Under the pieces are notes generated by a model that saw only the letters and a program-made list of their open reading frames with translations, was not told the origin of the DNA and made no database searches. DNA of 64,000 bases from CAINDZ01 sp964399195 (GTDB lineage: Bacteria > Krumholzibacteriota > Krumholzibacteriia > LZORAL124-64-63), in the NCBI GenBank assembly GCA_964399195.1, contig CAYNPY010000004.1, forward strand, positions 1-64,000, given 5' to 3'. Of this stretch, positions 40,958 to 50,531 are shown piece by piece. Both the position numbers and the translations under genes were made by a program. Each line of letters opens with the position of its first letter. Position 1 is the first letter of the stretch.

Positions 40958-43258
40958 ATGCACCGAATCTTACCCGCTCTGGCAATCCTGACCGGTCTCG
41001 TCGTGGAGACATCGGCGTCCCTCGCCCTCACCCCCGCCCACGTCTGGAGCGAGCGCTTCGGCGGGACATCCAACGACTTCGCCGATGCCGTCGCCATCGA
41101 CGCCTCCGGGAACATCATCATGGTGGGCCACTTCGTGGGCACGGCGAACCTCGGAGGGAGCGACCTGATCTCCGGTGGGAGCAACGACATCTTCATCGCC
41201 AAATTCTCTGCCGCCGGGGGCCACATCTGGAGTCAGCGCTTCGGCGGCACCGGGAGCGAGGAGGCGACCGGTGTCGCTGTCGATTCCTCCGGCAGCGTAC
41301 TAGTGACCGGGAACTTCCAGGGAACGGTGGACTTCGGCGGGGGCAACCGCACCAGCGGGGGCAGCAACGATATCTTCGTCGCGAAGTACAATTCCGTCGG
41401 CGTTCACCAGTGGAGCGTCACGTACGGAGGTTCCGGCACCGATGCCGGAAGCGCCGTCGACGTGGACAACTCCGGCAACGTCTACAGCACGGGCTTCTTC
41501 ACGGGAACCGTCACCTTCGGAGGCGACCTGTTCTTGGGCCAGGGCGGGAACGACATCGTGGTCCAGAAGCACAGTTCCGCGGGTTCCCTGCTGTGGACGC
41601 AGATGGCGGGGGGGCCGTCGAACGATACCGGAAGCGCCATCGCCGTGGACGCTTCCGGAAACGCCATCGTGGCGGGCGGCTTCGGGGGAACCACCACGTG
41701 GGGAGTCGCCCTCTCGAGCAACGGCGGCACGGACGTCCTCCTCGCCAAGTACAACACATCGGGCACGCTGCAGTGGGCCTCCGGATACGGCAGCGTGAAC
41801 GGCGACCAGGGTTATGGCGTGGCCGTGGACGCCGCAGGTGACATCGTGATGACGGGCTATTTCCAGGGGAGTGCGGATTTCGGCGGCGGCGCTCTGTCCA
41901 ACCAGGGCTCGGATGTGTTCCTTGCCCGCTACACGACCGCCGGCGCGCACCAGTGGAGCCGGCGCTTCGGCGGCACCGGCAGCGATTTCGGCCGCGCCGT
42001 TTCCATCGACATGAACGGCAATATCCTGGCGGCCGGGTACTTTGCGGGAACCGCCGATCTTGGCACCGGTCCACTCGCCAGCGCGGGCGGCAACGACATC
42101 TTCATCGGGCGCTACGATGCTGCGGGCGCCGCGGTGTGGGCGCAACGACTGGGTGGAACCAGCACGGATCAGTCGCGGGCGATCGCAGCGGCGACGAACG
42201 GCGACGCGATTCTCGCGGGCTACTTTGTATCCACGGTGAATTTCGGCGGCAATGACCTGACGAGCGCGGGGAGCTTTGACCTGGCGCTGGCCCGGTACAC
42301 CGCCGACGTGCGCGAACCGCAGATCACATCCGTCCAGGATGTCGGCAACGATCAGGGTCGCCAGTTGCAGATCCGTTTCGTGCGTTCGGCGCACGACCGG
42401 ACCGGTTCGACGCGCACCGTGACCCACTACGAGGCCTACCGCCGGGACGATCCGCTGCCCACAACGGCCGCGAGGACCGCGCCGGACAGCCTTCCGCCGC
42501 TGGCATTGCGCGCGGAGGGCTGGACGCAGGTGGGCACGGTGAACGCGCACGGCGAGACCAGCTACGGCATCGTCGTCCCCACCCTCGGCGATTCCACGGC
42601 AACGCTCGGCCGGTACTACTCGACATTCTACGTCCGCGCGGCCACGGCCGATCCGCTGGTGTTCTTCGATTCCGCCGCCGACAGCGGCGTCTCTGTCGAC
42701 AACCTCGCGCCGGGCGTTCCGGGAGGACTCCTCAACAGCGGCAGTCTTCTGTCCTGGAACGAGTCCAACGCCACGGACTTCGACTACTTCACGGTCTACG
42801 GCGCCAACGCCAATACCTTCGCCTCAGCGGTCGTGGTGGACTACACGGTCGCACCCTTCCTGGACGTGACGAACTCGGGGTACACACACTACTTCGTGAC
42901 GGCGACCGACTTCTCCGGCAACGAAGGCGCGCCGGCTACGTTCAACCTGCTCTCCGGCGTGGACGGGCCGCCGAAGTCGTACGTCCTTTCCGTGAGCAGC
43001 TTCCCCAATCCGTTCAATCCGACCACCACGCTGAGCTACACAGTCCCTGCGCGCAGCAACGTGACGGTGGCGATCTACGACGTGCACGGCGCGCGCGTCG
43101 CAACCCTGGTGGACAACCAGATCCGCGAAGCCGGCGCGTACCGCGCCGAGTGGAACGGTCGCAGCCGGTCGGGCATCGACGTGCCGTCGGGGGTCTACTT
43201 CGCGCGAATCGAGCACGCAGGCGCGACCAGGACCCGGAAACTGGTATTGATGAAATGA
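40958..43258 (+). CDS. Secreted seven-repeat SBBP beta-propeller protein with FlgD-Ig-type tail (paralogue C)
   Basis: 766 residues from ATG 40958, behind GGAGG. The signal peptide is HRILPALAILTGLVVETSASLA. Seven repeats of about 61 residues span about 28-454 (HVWSERFGGTSNDFADAVA, MVGHFVGTANLGG, SGGSNDIFIAKFSAAG and so on). The middle module ITSVQDVGNDQGRQLQIRFV is nearly identical at its start to paralogue A, with WNESNATDFDYFTVYG and HYFVTATDFSGNEG. The tail SFPNPFNPTTTLSYTV ends TRKLVLMK. It is encoded on the opposite strand from paralogues A and B. Confidence 0.9.
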   Translation: MHRILPALAILTGLVVETSASLALTPAHVWSERFGGTSNDFADAVAIDASGNIIMVGHFVGTANLGGSDLISGGSNDIFIAKFSAAGGHIWSQRFGGTGSEEATGVAVDSSGSVLVTGNFQGTVDFGGGNRTSGGSNDIFVAKYNSVGVHQWSVTYGGSGTDAGSAVDVDNSGNVYSTGFFTGTVTFGGDLFLGQGGNDIVVQKHSSAGSLLWTQMAGGPSNDTGSAIAVDASGNAIVAGGFGGTTTWGVALSSNGGTDVLLAKYNTSGTLQWASGYGSVNGDQGYGVAVDAAGDIVMTGYFQGSADFGGGALSNQGSDVFLARYTTAGAHQWSRRFGGTGSDFGRAVSIDMNGNILAAGYFAGTADLGTGPLASAGGNDIFIGRYDAAGAAVWAQRLGGTSTDQSRAIAAATNGDAILAGYFVSTVNFGGNDLTSAGSFDLALARYTADVREPQITSVQDVGNDQGRQLQIRFVRSAHDRTGSTRTVTHYEAYRRDDPLPTTAARTAPDSLPPLALRAEGWTQVGTVNAHGETSYGIVVPTLGDSTATLGRYYSTFYVRAATADPLVFFDSAADSGVSVDNLAPGVPGGLLNSGSLLSWNESNATDFDYFTVYGANANTFASAVVVDYTVAPFLDVTNSGYTHYFVTATDFSGNEGAPATFNLLSGVDGPPKSYVLSVSSFPNPFNPTTTLSYTVPARSNVTVAIYDVHGARVATLVDNQIREAGAYRAEWNGRSRSGIDVPSGVYFARIEHAGATRTRKLVLMK

Positions 43259-43394
43259 AAGTGAGCGGCAGGCATCCTTCGGCAAGGCCGGGGGCTTCCT
43301 TGGCTGGTCCAGTTTCGTCTCGGCCATTCCCTGCGTATCGCCGGCCTGCCCACGGCTTACCGGGACGGCGCATTCAGGCGCCGAGGCGGCGGCG

Positions 43395-43440
43395 TGCGCC
43401 GGCGCAACTCTCACCCTGTCGTGATCGTTGCGCCGGCGCA
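43395..43440. terminator. Strong hairpin between convergent genes
   Basis: Arms 43395-43408 and 43427-43440 are a perfect 14-bp inverted repeat with an 18-base loop. Each arm contains the palindrome TGCGCCGGCGCA. It sits 136 bases after the propeller gene and 12 bases before the end of the next minus-strand gene. Confidence 0.55.
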
Positions 43441-43451
43441 ACCGCCGATGC

Positions 43452-45230
43452 TCACTTGAACAGCGCCACCTTCCGCGTCACGGCGCCGTTCCCGCTCTCC
43501 GCGCGCACGAGGTACACGCCCGACTCCACGCGCCGACCGCCGTCGTCCAGCCCGTCCCAGGCGATCTCGTGCGTGCCGGCCTCACGCGCGCCCTCGACCA
43601 GCGTCCGCACCAGCCTGCCGCGAGCGTCATGCACCGTCACGCGCAGCACCGTCGCGGCGTCCAGTTCGCAGACGATGCTCGTGCGCGGGTTGAACGGGTT
43701 CGGCTGCGCCGGCAGCAGGCGCAGGCCGAAGCCCGTTTCGGCCGCGGGCACGTCCGTCGGCCCGCCCACGTGCAGCAGGTAGTCCTCGGTCTCGCCGTCG
43801 CCGAACTGGCCGTCGCCGGTCCAGTCGACGGGCACCGCGGCATCGCTCAGCGTGAAGCGGAACCACACCGGCCCGTCGCTGCTGAGGGCCGTGAACGGCT
43901 GCAGCCCGAGCTGCGACGCCGGCCCCCTGAACCCGGCCGGCACCGGCTGGTTGACCACGACCTGCTCGCTGCCGGTCTGGCCGCCGGCGCAGGTCACGGT
44001 CTGCCCCCAGTCGCCGCTGCGGTCCCAGTCGGCCAGCACGTGCAGCAGCATGTCGGGCCCGCCCGAGTTGTCGATGTCGATGTCGATGTCGCCGCCCCAG
44101 CTCACCGGCTGGCAGGCGCCGGGCAGCGACGGCGCGCCGCCCTGCAGCGGGCAGGCGGCCAGCGTCCCGTTCACCAGGTCGTACGCGCGCGGCACCACCA
44201 GGCCCGCGTCGCCGTCCTGGTCGCACTCGTCGTGGTTGTATCGGCTGAAGTTGCAGAGGTCCTGGTTGCCCTCGCCCTCCAGGTCCACGGTCGGCCCGAA
44301 GAACGCGGTGATCGGCGCGCGGTGGTACACGTAGCCGATCGGCCCGCCCGCGATGCAGGTCGGGAACTGCCCCATCGTGCCGTTCGGGTAGGCCAGCGCG
44401 TCCTCGGGCGCGTCGCCCAGTTCGCCGGCGTCGCCCACGCTGCCGTCGCCGATCGCCAGCAGGTAGTCCTCGGTCTCGCCGACGTCGAAGGTGAAGGTTC
44501 CGTCCCAGCCGATCGGCATCGGCACGGGATCGCCGATCGTGAAGCGCGCCCACACCGGCCCGGTGTTCGGGCCGACCAGCAGCGGACCGGGCGCCAGCCC
44601 CGACAGCAGACCCACGTAGCCGTCGGGCACCGGCAGGTTGATGATCGCGTGCTCGGGCACCGGCCCCCCGCCCGGGCACAGCACCTGGCCGCCCCAGCGG
44701 CCGTCCTGGTCCCAGTCGAACAGCACGTTGATCAGCGCGTCGTTGCCCGAGAGGTTCGAGACCCTCATGTCGATGGCGGCGCCCCACTGGACCACCGCGC
44801 AGGCCGGCGCGATCGGGTCGTACGGGCCGCTGCTGCACGGCTGGATGTTGTTCTGGAAGATCGTGAACGTGGTGGTGTTGACCAGGCCGCCGTCGCCGTC
44901 GGCGGCGCCCCAGCACTCGTCCATCTCGTAGGGCGGCTGCGGGCAGAAGCCCGCGTTGCCGTCCAGTTCGGGGTCCATCGACGCGCCGAACCAGGCCATC
45001 GGCATCTGGTTCGCGTGGAACACGAAGCCGACCGGCCCGCCATAGCAGGTGGGGAACAGGCCGGCGACCCCCAGGGCCGGGTAGGCGGGGGAGCCCTCGG
45101 GGGCGTCGCCCCATTCGCCGGGGCCGGGGTGGGGCTGGGTCAGCGCAACACCCGGCAATGCCAACAAGATCCCCGAGATCAAGACGCACAACATCCAGAA
45201 AAACGACCGGTCGGCGGGCTGGCTGGGCAT
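43452..45230 (-). CDS. Secreted duplicated GEVES-type domain protein with FlgD-Ig-type tail
   Basis: 592 residues from ATG 45230 (GGGGAGG upstream), signal peptide MLCVLISGILLALPGVALT. It contains two copies of one domain of about 235 residues. Each starts GDAPE...YP and FPTC..GGP.G.V.H. Each has a D-E-C Asp-rich segment, NVLFDWDQDGRWGG or HVLADWDRSGDWGQ, and ends GETEDYLL, the GEVES hallmark. The copies differ enough to be an old duplication. The sorting-type tail QPNPFNPRTSIVCEL ends RKVALFK. GEVES domains occur in large secreted proteins of FCB bacteria and have no known activity. Confidence 0.85.
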   Translation of the reverse strand: MPSQPADRSFFWMLCVLISGILLALPGVALTQPHPGPGEWGDAPEGSPAYPALGVAGLFPTCYGGPVGFVFHANQMPMAWFGASMDPELDGNAGFCPQPPYEMDECWGAADGDGGLVNTTTFTIFQNNIQPCSSGPYDPIAPACAVVQWGAAIDMRVSNLSGNDALINVLFDWDQDGRWGGQVLCPGGGPVPEHAIINLPVPDGYVGLLSGLAPGPLLVGPNTGPVWARFTIGDPVPMPIGWDGTFTFDVGETEDYLLAIGDGSVGDAGELGDAPEDALAYPNGTMGQFPTCIAGGPIGYVYHRAPITAFFGPTVDLEGEGNQDLCNFSRYNHDECDQDGDAGLVVPRAYDLVNGTLAACPLQGGAPSLPGACQPVSWGGDIDIDIDNSGGPDMLLHVLADWDRSGDWGQTVTCAGGQTGSEQVVVNQPVPAGFRGPASQLGLQPFTALSSDGPVWFRFTLSDAAVPVDWTGDGQFGDGETEDYLLHVGGPTDVPAAETGFGLRLLPAQPNPFNPRTSIVCELDAATVLRVTVHDARGRLVRTLVEGAREAGTHEIAWDGLDDGGRRVESGVYLVRAESGNGAVTRKVALFK

Positions 45231-45254
45231 GGCGACCTCCCCGGGACGACAAAG

Positions 45255-45285
45255 CGGACAATTTGGCTGTTGTTGTCCGACTATA
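45255..45285 (-). promoter_or_regulatory. Extended -10 promoter with overlapping inverted repeat
   Basis: Minus strand TGG-TATAGT (the -10 box is at 45280-45285) fits an extended -10 promoter. CGGACAA (45255-45261) and TTGTCCG (45273-45279) form a perfect 7-base inverted repeat spaced by 11 bases, spanning the expected transcript start. It could be an operator or an initial hairpin for the GEVES gene. Confidence 0.5.
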
Positions 45286-45338
45286 CCACGATCCATCCCG
45301 CTCGGGGCGGAAAAATCGCCTGGCGGGCCTCCCGGTCT

Positions 45339-48300
45339 TCATTTCAGCATCGTCACGCGCCGGTGATCGGAGCGGCCGCCGGGAGTCGTCAGGCGAAGCA
45401 CGTAAGAGCCGCTCGGCAGGCGCCGGCCGCCGTCGTCACGGCCGTCCCAGGACATGTCGTGGCGGCCCGCCGCCAGATCGCCCGCCCATAACCGTCGCAC
45501 GCGCCGGCCCTGCAGGTCGAAGACCTCCAGTCTGGCCGCTCCCGCCCCCTCCAGTTCGAACGTGACGGCAAGCGTCGGGTTGAACGGATTGGGAGCCGCG
45601 GCAACGAGCCACGTCGCGCGCGGCGATTCCTGCTCCGTGACACCGGACACCCCCGCCTCGAAGACCAGCCGATAGTTGCCGGACAGGGGCCAGTCGCCCG
45701 GTCCGCGCTTCCAGGCCGCCACGCACAGGTATCCCGCCTGCTCCACGTCCACCACGACGGCCTCGTCCTGCCCTGGGCCCGCGAGCCAGGCCGCGCCGTC
45801 CGGCAGGACCTGCGACTTGGCCAGCCAGGGCAGGTTGCCCGGGTGCACGGAGAGCCCGTAGTCCACCGTCCCGTCGAGGTTCTCCAGCCGGATGCGCCAG
45901 ATGCCCGGCGACAGCCAGACCTCGTGAAGCGCGAGGCCCTGCACCGCCGGCAAGGCGAAGGTAGTCGTCGCTCCGCTCGGGTCGCTGCCGAGGAAGCTGG
46001 ACGCCACCGACCCGATCTGCGCGGCGCCGACGCCGGCGAACCGGCGCAGCCCCGCATCGAACGCGCGCGGGGTCGTGCGCCCGTAATTCACGAGCACGAA
46101 ATCGCACTCGTCGGCTGGCCCGCCGGACATCACCCGCGATTCGAAGAAGCCGTCCTGCGCCCCGGTGGCCGCCTCGTGCAGCGCGACATCGCAATCCTCG
46201 CCGGCCGCCGGCACCGCCACGAACCCGACCCACTGGCCGGCGCGCGTGCGGCCGTCGGGCTCGCCGCCGAAGCGGAAGCCGGCGCAGTTGGGGGCCAGGC
46301 CTGCGGCGCCTGGATCGCCGATCGCGCCCCAGCCGCCGTCCGGCAGCGGCGGCGCCGCGGCCAGCGAGGCGCCGGCGCCGAGGACCGGCGGCGACCAGAT
46401 CCACTGCGCGCCCCAAACGTTGTTCGCGTCGTCCTCCTCGGGCAGGAGATCCTCCGCGTCCAGGATCATCGCGGCCGTGTGCCGCCCGCCCGCCACCAGC
46501 ATCGGCGTGGCGTCATTCAGCCCGGCGATCTCGCCGGTCGCCAGCCCCGGCAGCGCCAGCGGCAGCACCGGCGCGCCGTCCACCGCAACCAGGCACGGAT
46601 TGGGCGGGTAAGCGATCGCGCCGCCGTTGCCCGCCCCCACGTTGAAGTACGTCGCCGCCGGCGCCGGCAGCAGTTCGCCGGGCGCGGGCACGTCGCCCGG
46701 CAGTCCGTCCGGCTGCGGACGCGGCACCAGCGGCGCCGCCCAACCCTCCGCCGCCACCGGGAACAGATCCGGCAGCGTGGGCGCCACGCGCAGCTGTGCC
46801 GCTCGCGCCTGGCGTCCAGTCACGGGATGGCGGTAGAGCGCGAAGGCATGCGGTCCCGGCGTGTCGACGAAGACTTCCAAGCGCGCGACGCCGTCGCCGC
46901 CGGTTCGGGCGTAGGCCGACCAGCTGTCGAGATTCGCGGGCGCCGTCAGGGCGCCGAACCACGCCAGGCTCAGCGGACCGTCCGCGGCGTCGCCGGTCAC
47001 GCGGAGCGTGAGCGGCCCCTCCTGGCCGGGCGCGATGACGACGCTGCCCAGCTTGAGCATTTCGTTCTCGGCGAACGCGAGGGGCGCGTCGTCGTACGGC
47101 GTCCAGGCGCCGGCGGCGACATGGCCGACGCGCGCGGGCGCGGCGTGGCCGCTCCAGTTGAGGATTGCGGCATCGACCAGCGCCTCGCCGGCCTCTGCGG
47201 GCATCAGCACGGCGTCGAGCTGCCCGGCCAGCCGCGCCGAGGAAGCCAGCCAGGTGTCCAGTCCCGCCTGCGGATCGTCGGACGCCGCGTGCAGCTGCAG
47301 GTCGAAGTCGGCCTGGTCGTCGTCCGCGAACAGGAAGATCCCCCGCAGTTCGCCCGCCGGAACCCGCAGGCGCACGGCATCGACGTTCGCGCCGCCGGCG
47401 CCGCCGACCAGGTTCTCCCAGCCGCCGGTTGTCGGCGGCGGCGCGCCCAGCTCAACGGCGGGCGCGGGCGCCAGCTCGGCCGGCGCCCACAGCCACTGCC
47501 AGGCCCAGTGGTTGTCGGCTTCGTCCGCTTCGGCGGCCGACTCGCCGGCGTCGGCCCAGGCCCCCAAGGTGTGGCGGCCGCCGCTCACCACGAGCGGGCC
47601 CTGGTTCAGCCAAGTCCGGCTCGCGCCGGCGGCCAGCGGCGCGCCGGCTTCGATCAGCACCGAACCCTGCGCCAGGCCGTCGACGCGCACGTCGACGCGC
47701 ACGTCACCGACCGTCGCGCCGCTGCCGCTGTTCGCGACACCCAGACTCCACCACGTGGGCATACCACCGCCCAGCGCGCGCGGCGGCGGCGGGATGCTGT
47801 CGAAGTTCGGCGCCGTCAGCGGCACCAGCGCCTGCGCCCAGCCCGGCGGCGGGGTCGCCGTCAGTTCGGCGTTCGCCGGCGCCGAAATGATCACCGGACC
47901 GTAGGTTGCGTAGCCGGCGCTCCAGTGTCCGGCGCGGTCGAGCGGGCGGATCGTGAACCACCAGGTGCCGGCGGGCAGATTGATCGTCGTGAACTGGTTC
48001 ACGTCGCCGCAGCTGAGGATGGTGCCCGGATCGACGGGCCCGCCGACATGGGCGCTCAGGCTGTGGCCGGCGATGCCCGAGGCGTCGTCCAGCGCGGCCA
48101 CCCAGTACAGGTCCACGGTGCCGTCGGCCGAGGGCACGCCCGGCACGTGGCTGGTCGAGGAAAACACGAACGGCAGCGGCGGCGCCTGCGTGTCGATCTC
48201 GTAGCCGCTGTTGCGCGCGGTCTCCCACACGTCCTCGCGCAGCGAGAGGTTGTTGCCCAGGAATCCGGCCAGGAACTCCGCCGGCGTCAGCGGCGCGTCG

Positions 48301-49829
48301 CCCCAGACGACGTCCCAGATGGCGTCGGTGTCCAGCGCCAGGCGGTCCTTCCAGCCGGAGGTCTCCGTCGTGAGTGTGTCGTCCTCGTTGTTCGCGTCGA
48401 CGATGTCCCACAGCAGCGCCACGAACGGCCCCTCGTTGCGCCAGGGGTCGTCGAAGGTGGCCGGCGCGTTGTCCCCGCACAGCGCCAGGTACTCGAACGA
48501 GAGCATCGAATACGGCTGGACTCCGTACATCTGCGGCAACTGGCGGCCGACCATCGTGCCCATCCAGGTCGGGAAGCCCTCGTTCCAGGCGTCTTCGGCG
48601 TCCTCGACGCACCACGTGCAGTGGCCGCAGTTGTCGTCGCCGTCGCACACGCCGTTGCAGTACTGGTTCGGCCCCATGACCCCGTCGGCGTGCCACTCCA
48701 GGAAGTGGTGGCCGGCCTCGTGGACCACGGTGATCTCCTGCCACATGCGATCGGTGCCCATGAAGATGTTCTTCCCGGGCGAGTAGTACGCATCACCCGC
48801 CTTCGCGGCGCGCCAAAGGTTGACTTTCAGCCAGTCGACGCCGGTCTCCAGCAGGACCCAGCGCCAGGTGCGCGTCAAGGTGGTCTGGCCGTGCACGTAG
48901 ACGTGCTGTTCCGGATCCTTCGGCTTCTGCCAGCCCACATCGAGAGCGTTGCCGGTGAAGTTGGGCCAGGTGGGGGTGAACCAGCGCAACGGATAGCCGG
49001 CCGCATTGAGGGTCCGGACCTTCGCGCTGTCGGAGACGAATTCCACGCGCAGGTCGGGATTCAGGTCCTGCCAGAAGGTGGCCGGGATCCAGAAAAACGT
49101 CGCCGAGTAGTAGCCGAGCGCGTCGGTGACGCCCACGGCGCGCTTCAGGCCGTCGGCGTAGACCTCGAAGGTCATGCCGTCGGCACCGTCGAGCACCTTG
49201 TCGGGGCGCTCGTAGAAGAACCGGCCCTGGACGGTGATCCAGCGGCCCGCCTTGTCGCCGGACGCTCCGGCGTCCAGCGGCTCGGGCGGCGATGTTGCCG
49301 GCTCCGGCCGCAGCAGGTCGGGCGCCGACCGGTCAGCGCTCTTCCCGTCGGGATCCACGCGCCCGGTCGGCTGCGCGGTCTGTCCTTCGGCGAAGTCGAC
49401 GGGCGACAGGCTCAGCGCCGCGCTGGCCGGCAGGTCGTCGAAGCGGTACGTGATGACCAGCGGCGCCGTGACGGGATCCAGCGCCAGCACGCGGAACGGG
49501 ACGTCGACCCACTGCCCGGCCGCCAGCGGAAGCGGTCCGGGGTCTGCGAGCGCCAGAACCTGCCAGGCCGGGTCGGCGACGATCTCGACCGCGCTGAGCA
49601 CCAGGTCGCGCGCCGCCGTGAAGCGGAGAGTGTCGCTGAATTCCGCCCCGGCTTCGGCCGGGCGTGGTTCGCCCGTCAGTTCCACGGTTACCGGCGGCCC
49701 CAGGTCCGCCCGCGCCGGCGCGACCAGGGCCAGCGCGCAGGCGACGATCACGACGCCGGCGGCCGGCAGCCGGAAGCCGAACGGCGCCCGTCGCGGCGGG
49801 CGACCCGCGGGCGGCACGGGCGCCTTCAT
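45339..49829 (-). CDS. Large secreted zinc metalloprotease-like protein with CARDB-like repeats and FlgD-Ig-type tail
   Basis: 1,496 residues from ATG 49829 (GGAGGT upstream), signal peptide VVIVACALALVAPARA. The protease part has VVHEAGHHFLEWHADG (H370, E371, H374), followed by a Cys-rich loop (CNGVCDGDDNCGHCTWC, 391-407) and NEGFPTW, whose E417 is a plausible third zinc ligand (gluzincin style). Beta-sandwich modules of CARDB type follow (LGVANSGSGATVGDV to ADEADNHWAWQWLWAP, and a second copy ending DANNVWGAQWIWSP). The tail APNPFNPTLAVTFELE ends HRRVTMLK. It shares an ATGA overlap with a small upstream gene and is divergent from an ECF sigma/kinase pair. Confidence 0.85.
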   Translation of the reverse strand: MKAPVPPAGRPPRRAPFGFRLPAAGVVIVACALALVAPARADLGPPVTVELTGEPRPAEAGAEFSDTLRFTAARDLVLSAVEIVADPAWQVLALADPGPLPLAAGQWVDVPFRVLALDPVTAPLVITYRFDDLPASAALSLSPVDFAEGQTAQPTGRVDPDGKSADRSAPDLLRPEPATSPPEPLDAGASGDKAGRWITVQGRFFYERPDKVLDGADGMTFEVYADGLKRAVGVTDALGYYSATFFWIPATFWQDLNPDLRVEFVSDSAKVRTLNAAGYPLRWFTPTWPNFTGNALDVGWQKPKDPEQHVYVHGQTTLTRTWRWVLLETGVDWLKVNLWRAAKAGDAYYSPGKNIFMGTDRMWQEITVVHEAGHHFLEWHADGVMGPNQYCNGVCDGDDNCGHCTWCVEDAEDAWNEGFPTWMGTMVGRQLPQMYGVQPYSMLSFEYLALCGDNAPATFDDPWRNEGPFVALLWDIVDANNEDDTLTTETSGWKDRLALDTDAIWDVVWGDAPLTPAEFLAGFLGNNLSLREDVWETARNSGYEIDTQAPPLPFVFSSTSHVPGVPSADGTVDLYWVAALDDASGIAGHSLSAHVGGPVDPGTILSCGDVNQFTTINLPAGTWWFTIRPLDRAGHWSAGYATYGPVIISAPANAELTATPPPGWAQALVPLTAPNFDSIPPPPRALGGGMPTWWSLGVANSGSGATVGDVRVDVRVDGLAQGSVLIEAGAPLAAGASRTWLNQGPLVVSGGRHTLGAWADAGESAAEADEADNHWAWQWLWAPAELAPAPAVELGAPPPTTGGWENLVGGAGGANVDAVRLRVPAGELRGIFLFADDDQADFDLQLHAASDDPQAGLDTWLASSARLAGQLDAVLMPAEAGEALVDAAILNWSGHAAPARVGHVAAGAWTPYDDAPLAFAENEMLKLGSVVIAPGQEGPLTLRVTGDAADGPLSLAWFGALTAPANLDSWSAYARTGGDGVARLEVFVDTPGPHAFALYRHPVTGRQARAAQLRVAPTLPDLFPVAAEGWAAPLVPRPQPDGLPGDVPAPGELLPAPAATYFNVGAGNGGAIAYPPNPCLVAVDGAPVLPLALPGLATGEIAGLNDATPMLVAGGRHTAAMILDAEDLLPEEDDANNVWGAQWIWSPPVLGAGASLAAAPPLPDGGWGAIGDPGAAGLAPNCAGFRFGGEPDGRTRAGQWVGFVAVPAAGEDCDVALHEAATGAQDGFFESRVMSGGPADECDFVLVNYGRTTPRAFDAGLRRFAGVGAAQIGSVASSFLGSDPSGATTTFALPAVQGLALHEVWLSPGIWRIRLENLDGTVDYGLSVHPGNLPWLAKSQVLPDGAAWLAGPGQDEAVVVDVEQAGYLCVAAWKRGPGDWPLSGNYRLVFEAGVSGVTEQESPRATWLVAAAPNPFNPTLAVTFELEGAGAARLEVFDLQGRRVRRLWAGDLAAGRHDMSWDGRDDGGRRLPSGSYVLRLTTPGGRSDHRRVTMLK

Positions 49830-50353
49830 CGCGCACCTCCGTCGCCGGCTGCCGCTTCGCGCCCGACGCCGATCCGCGCCGCGCCGCTGCCGTACACGCG
49901 CGCGGCGGCCGCGGGCAGTTCCGGCCAGGCGGTCTCGAGCGCGGCCACCCGGCTCCGCAGGCGCTCGGCCAGTGGTGCACGACCGTACGCTTCGGCCCAC
50001 GCCAGCTGGCGCAGCGCGATTTCCCTCTCGCCCAGCAGTTTCCGCTCCTCGCAAAGGCGATTCCGTTCACGCTGCGCCTCGGGGTCGCCTGACTTCACGG
50101 CGGTCAGCGAGGCCAGCGCCTCGCGCTCGGCCGCCAGGAACGCCCGGATGCCGGGCAGGACGCCGTCACGCCAGGCCGCCAGGGCAGGATCGACGGCTTC
50201 GGCGGGCGTCAAGGGGTCCATCGCAGTCTCCCGGTCGGGGGTGGGCGACGCCGCCGGAACCCGAGGCTCGGGGGCGTCGGCGACGGCGGGCAGGGCAGCG
50301 GCCAGAACGGCCAGGATGGCGGCCGCCAGGGTCGCGAAGCGGATTCGTGACAT
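49826..50353 (-). CDS. Small secreted helical protein preceding the metalloprotease
   Basis: 175 residues from ATG 50353 behind GGAGAGG. The signal peptide is RFATLAAAILAVLAAALPAVA. The mature part is rich in Ala, Arg and Glu and strongly helical (GIRAFLAAEREALASL, ERNRLCEERKLLGEREIALRQLAWAEAYG), possibly a coiled coil. No family recognised. Its stop overlaps the metalloprotease start by 4 bases, so the two are made together. A chaperone, inhibitor or docking partner is possible but unproven. Confidence 0.7.
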   Translation of the reverse strand: MSRIRFATLAAAILAVLAAALPAVADAPEPRVPAASPTPDRETAMDPLTPAEAVDPALAAWRDGVLPGIRAFLAAEREALASLTAVKSGDPEAQRERNRLCEERKLLGEREIALRQLAWAEAYGRAPLAERLRSRVAALETAWPELPAAAARVYGSGAARIGVGREAAAGDGGAR

Positions 50354-50531
50354 GATCACCTCTCCCGGTCTGTTTCCGTTGCGGAGGCGGCGGGCCGCCG
50401 CTCCCTCCACTCCTGTTAACGCGGCCCAGCCGGGAAACCCGACACGAAATCCTTCTTTTTCGCTCGGGCATTGCCGCCCCGCCCCCCGGGGCGGTACACT
50501 CGGGCGATCGCGCCGACCGGGGAGGCTCGCC

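Noticed and set aside
45843..50531. Long plus-strand open frame running into the ECF sigma gene
   Set aside because: Only the part from ATG 50532 has a ribosome site and family motifs; the rest is antisense to the metalloprotease.
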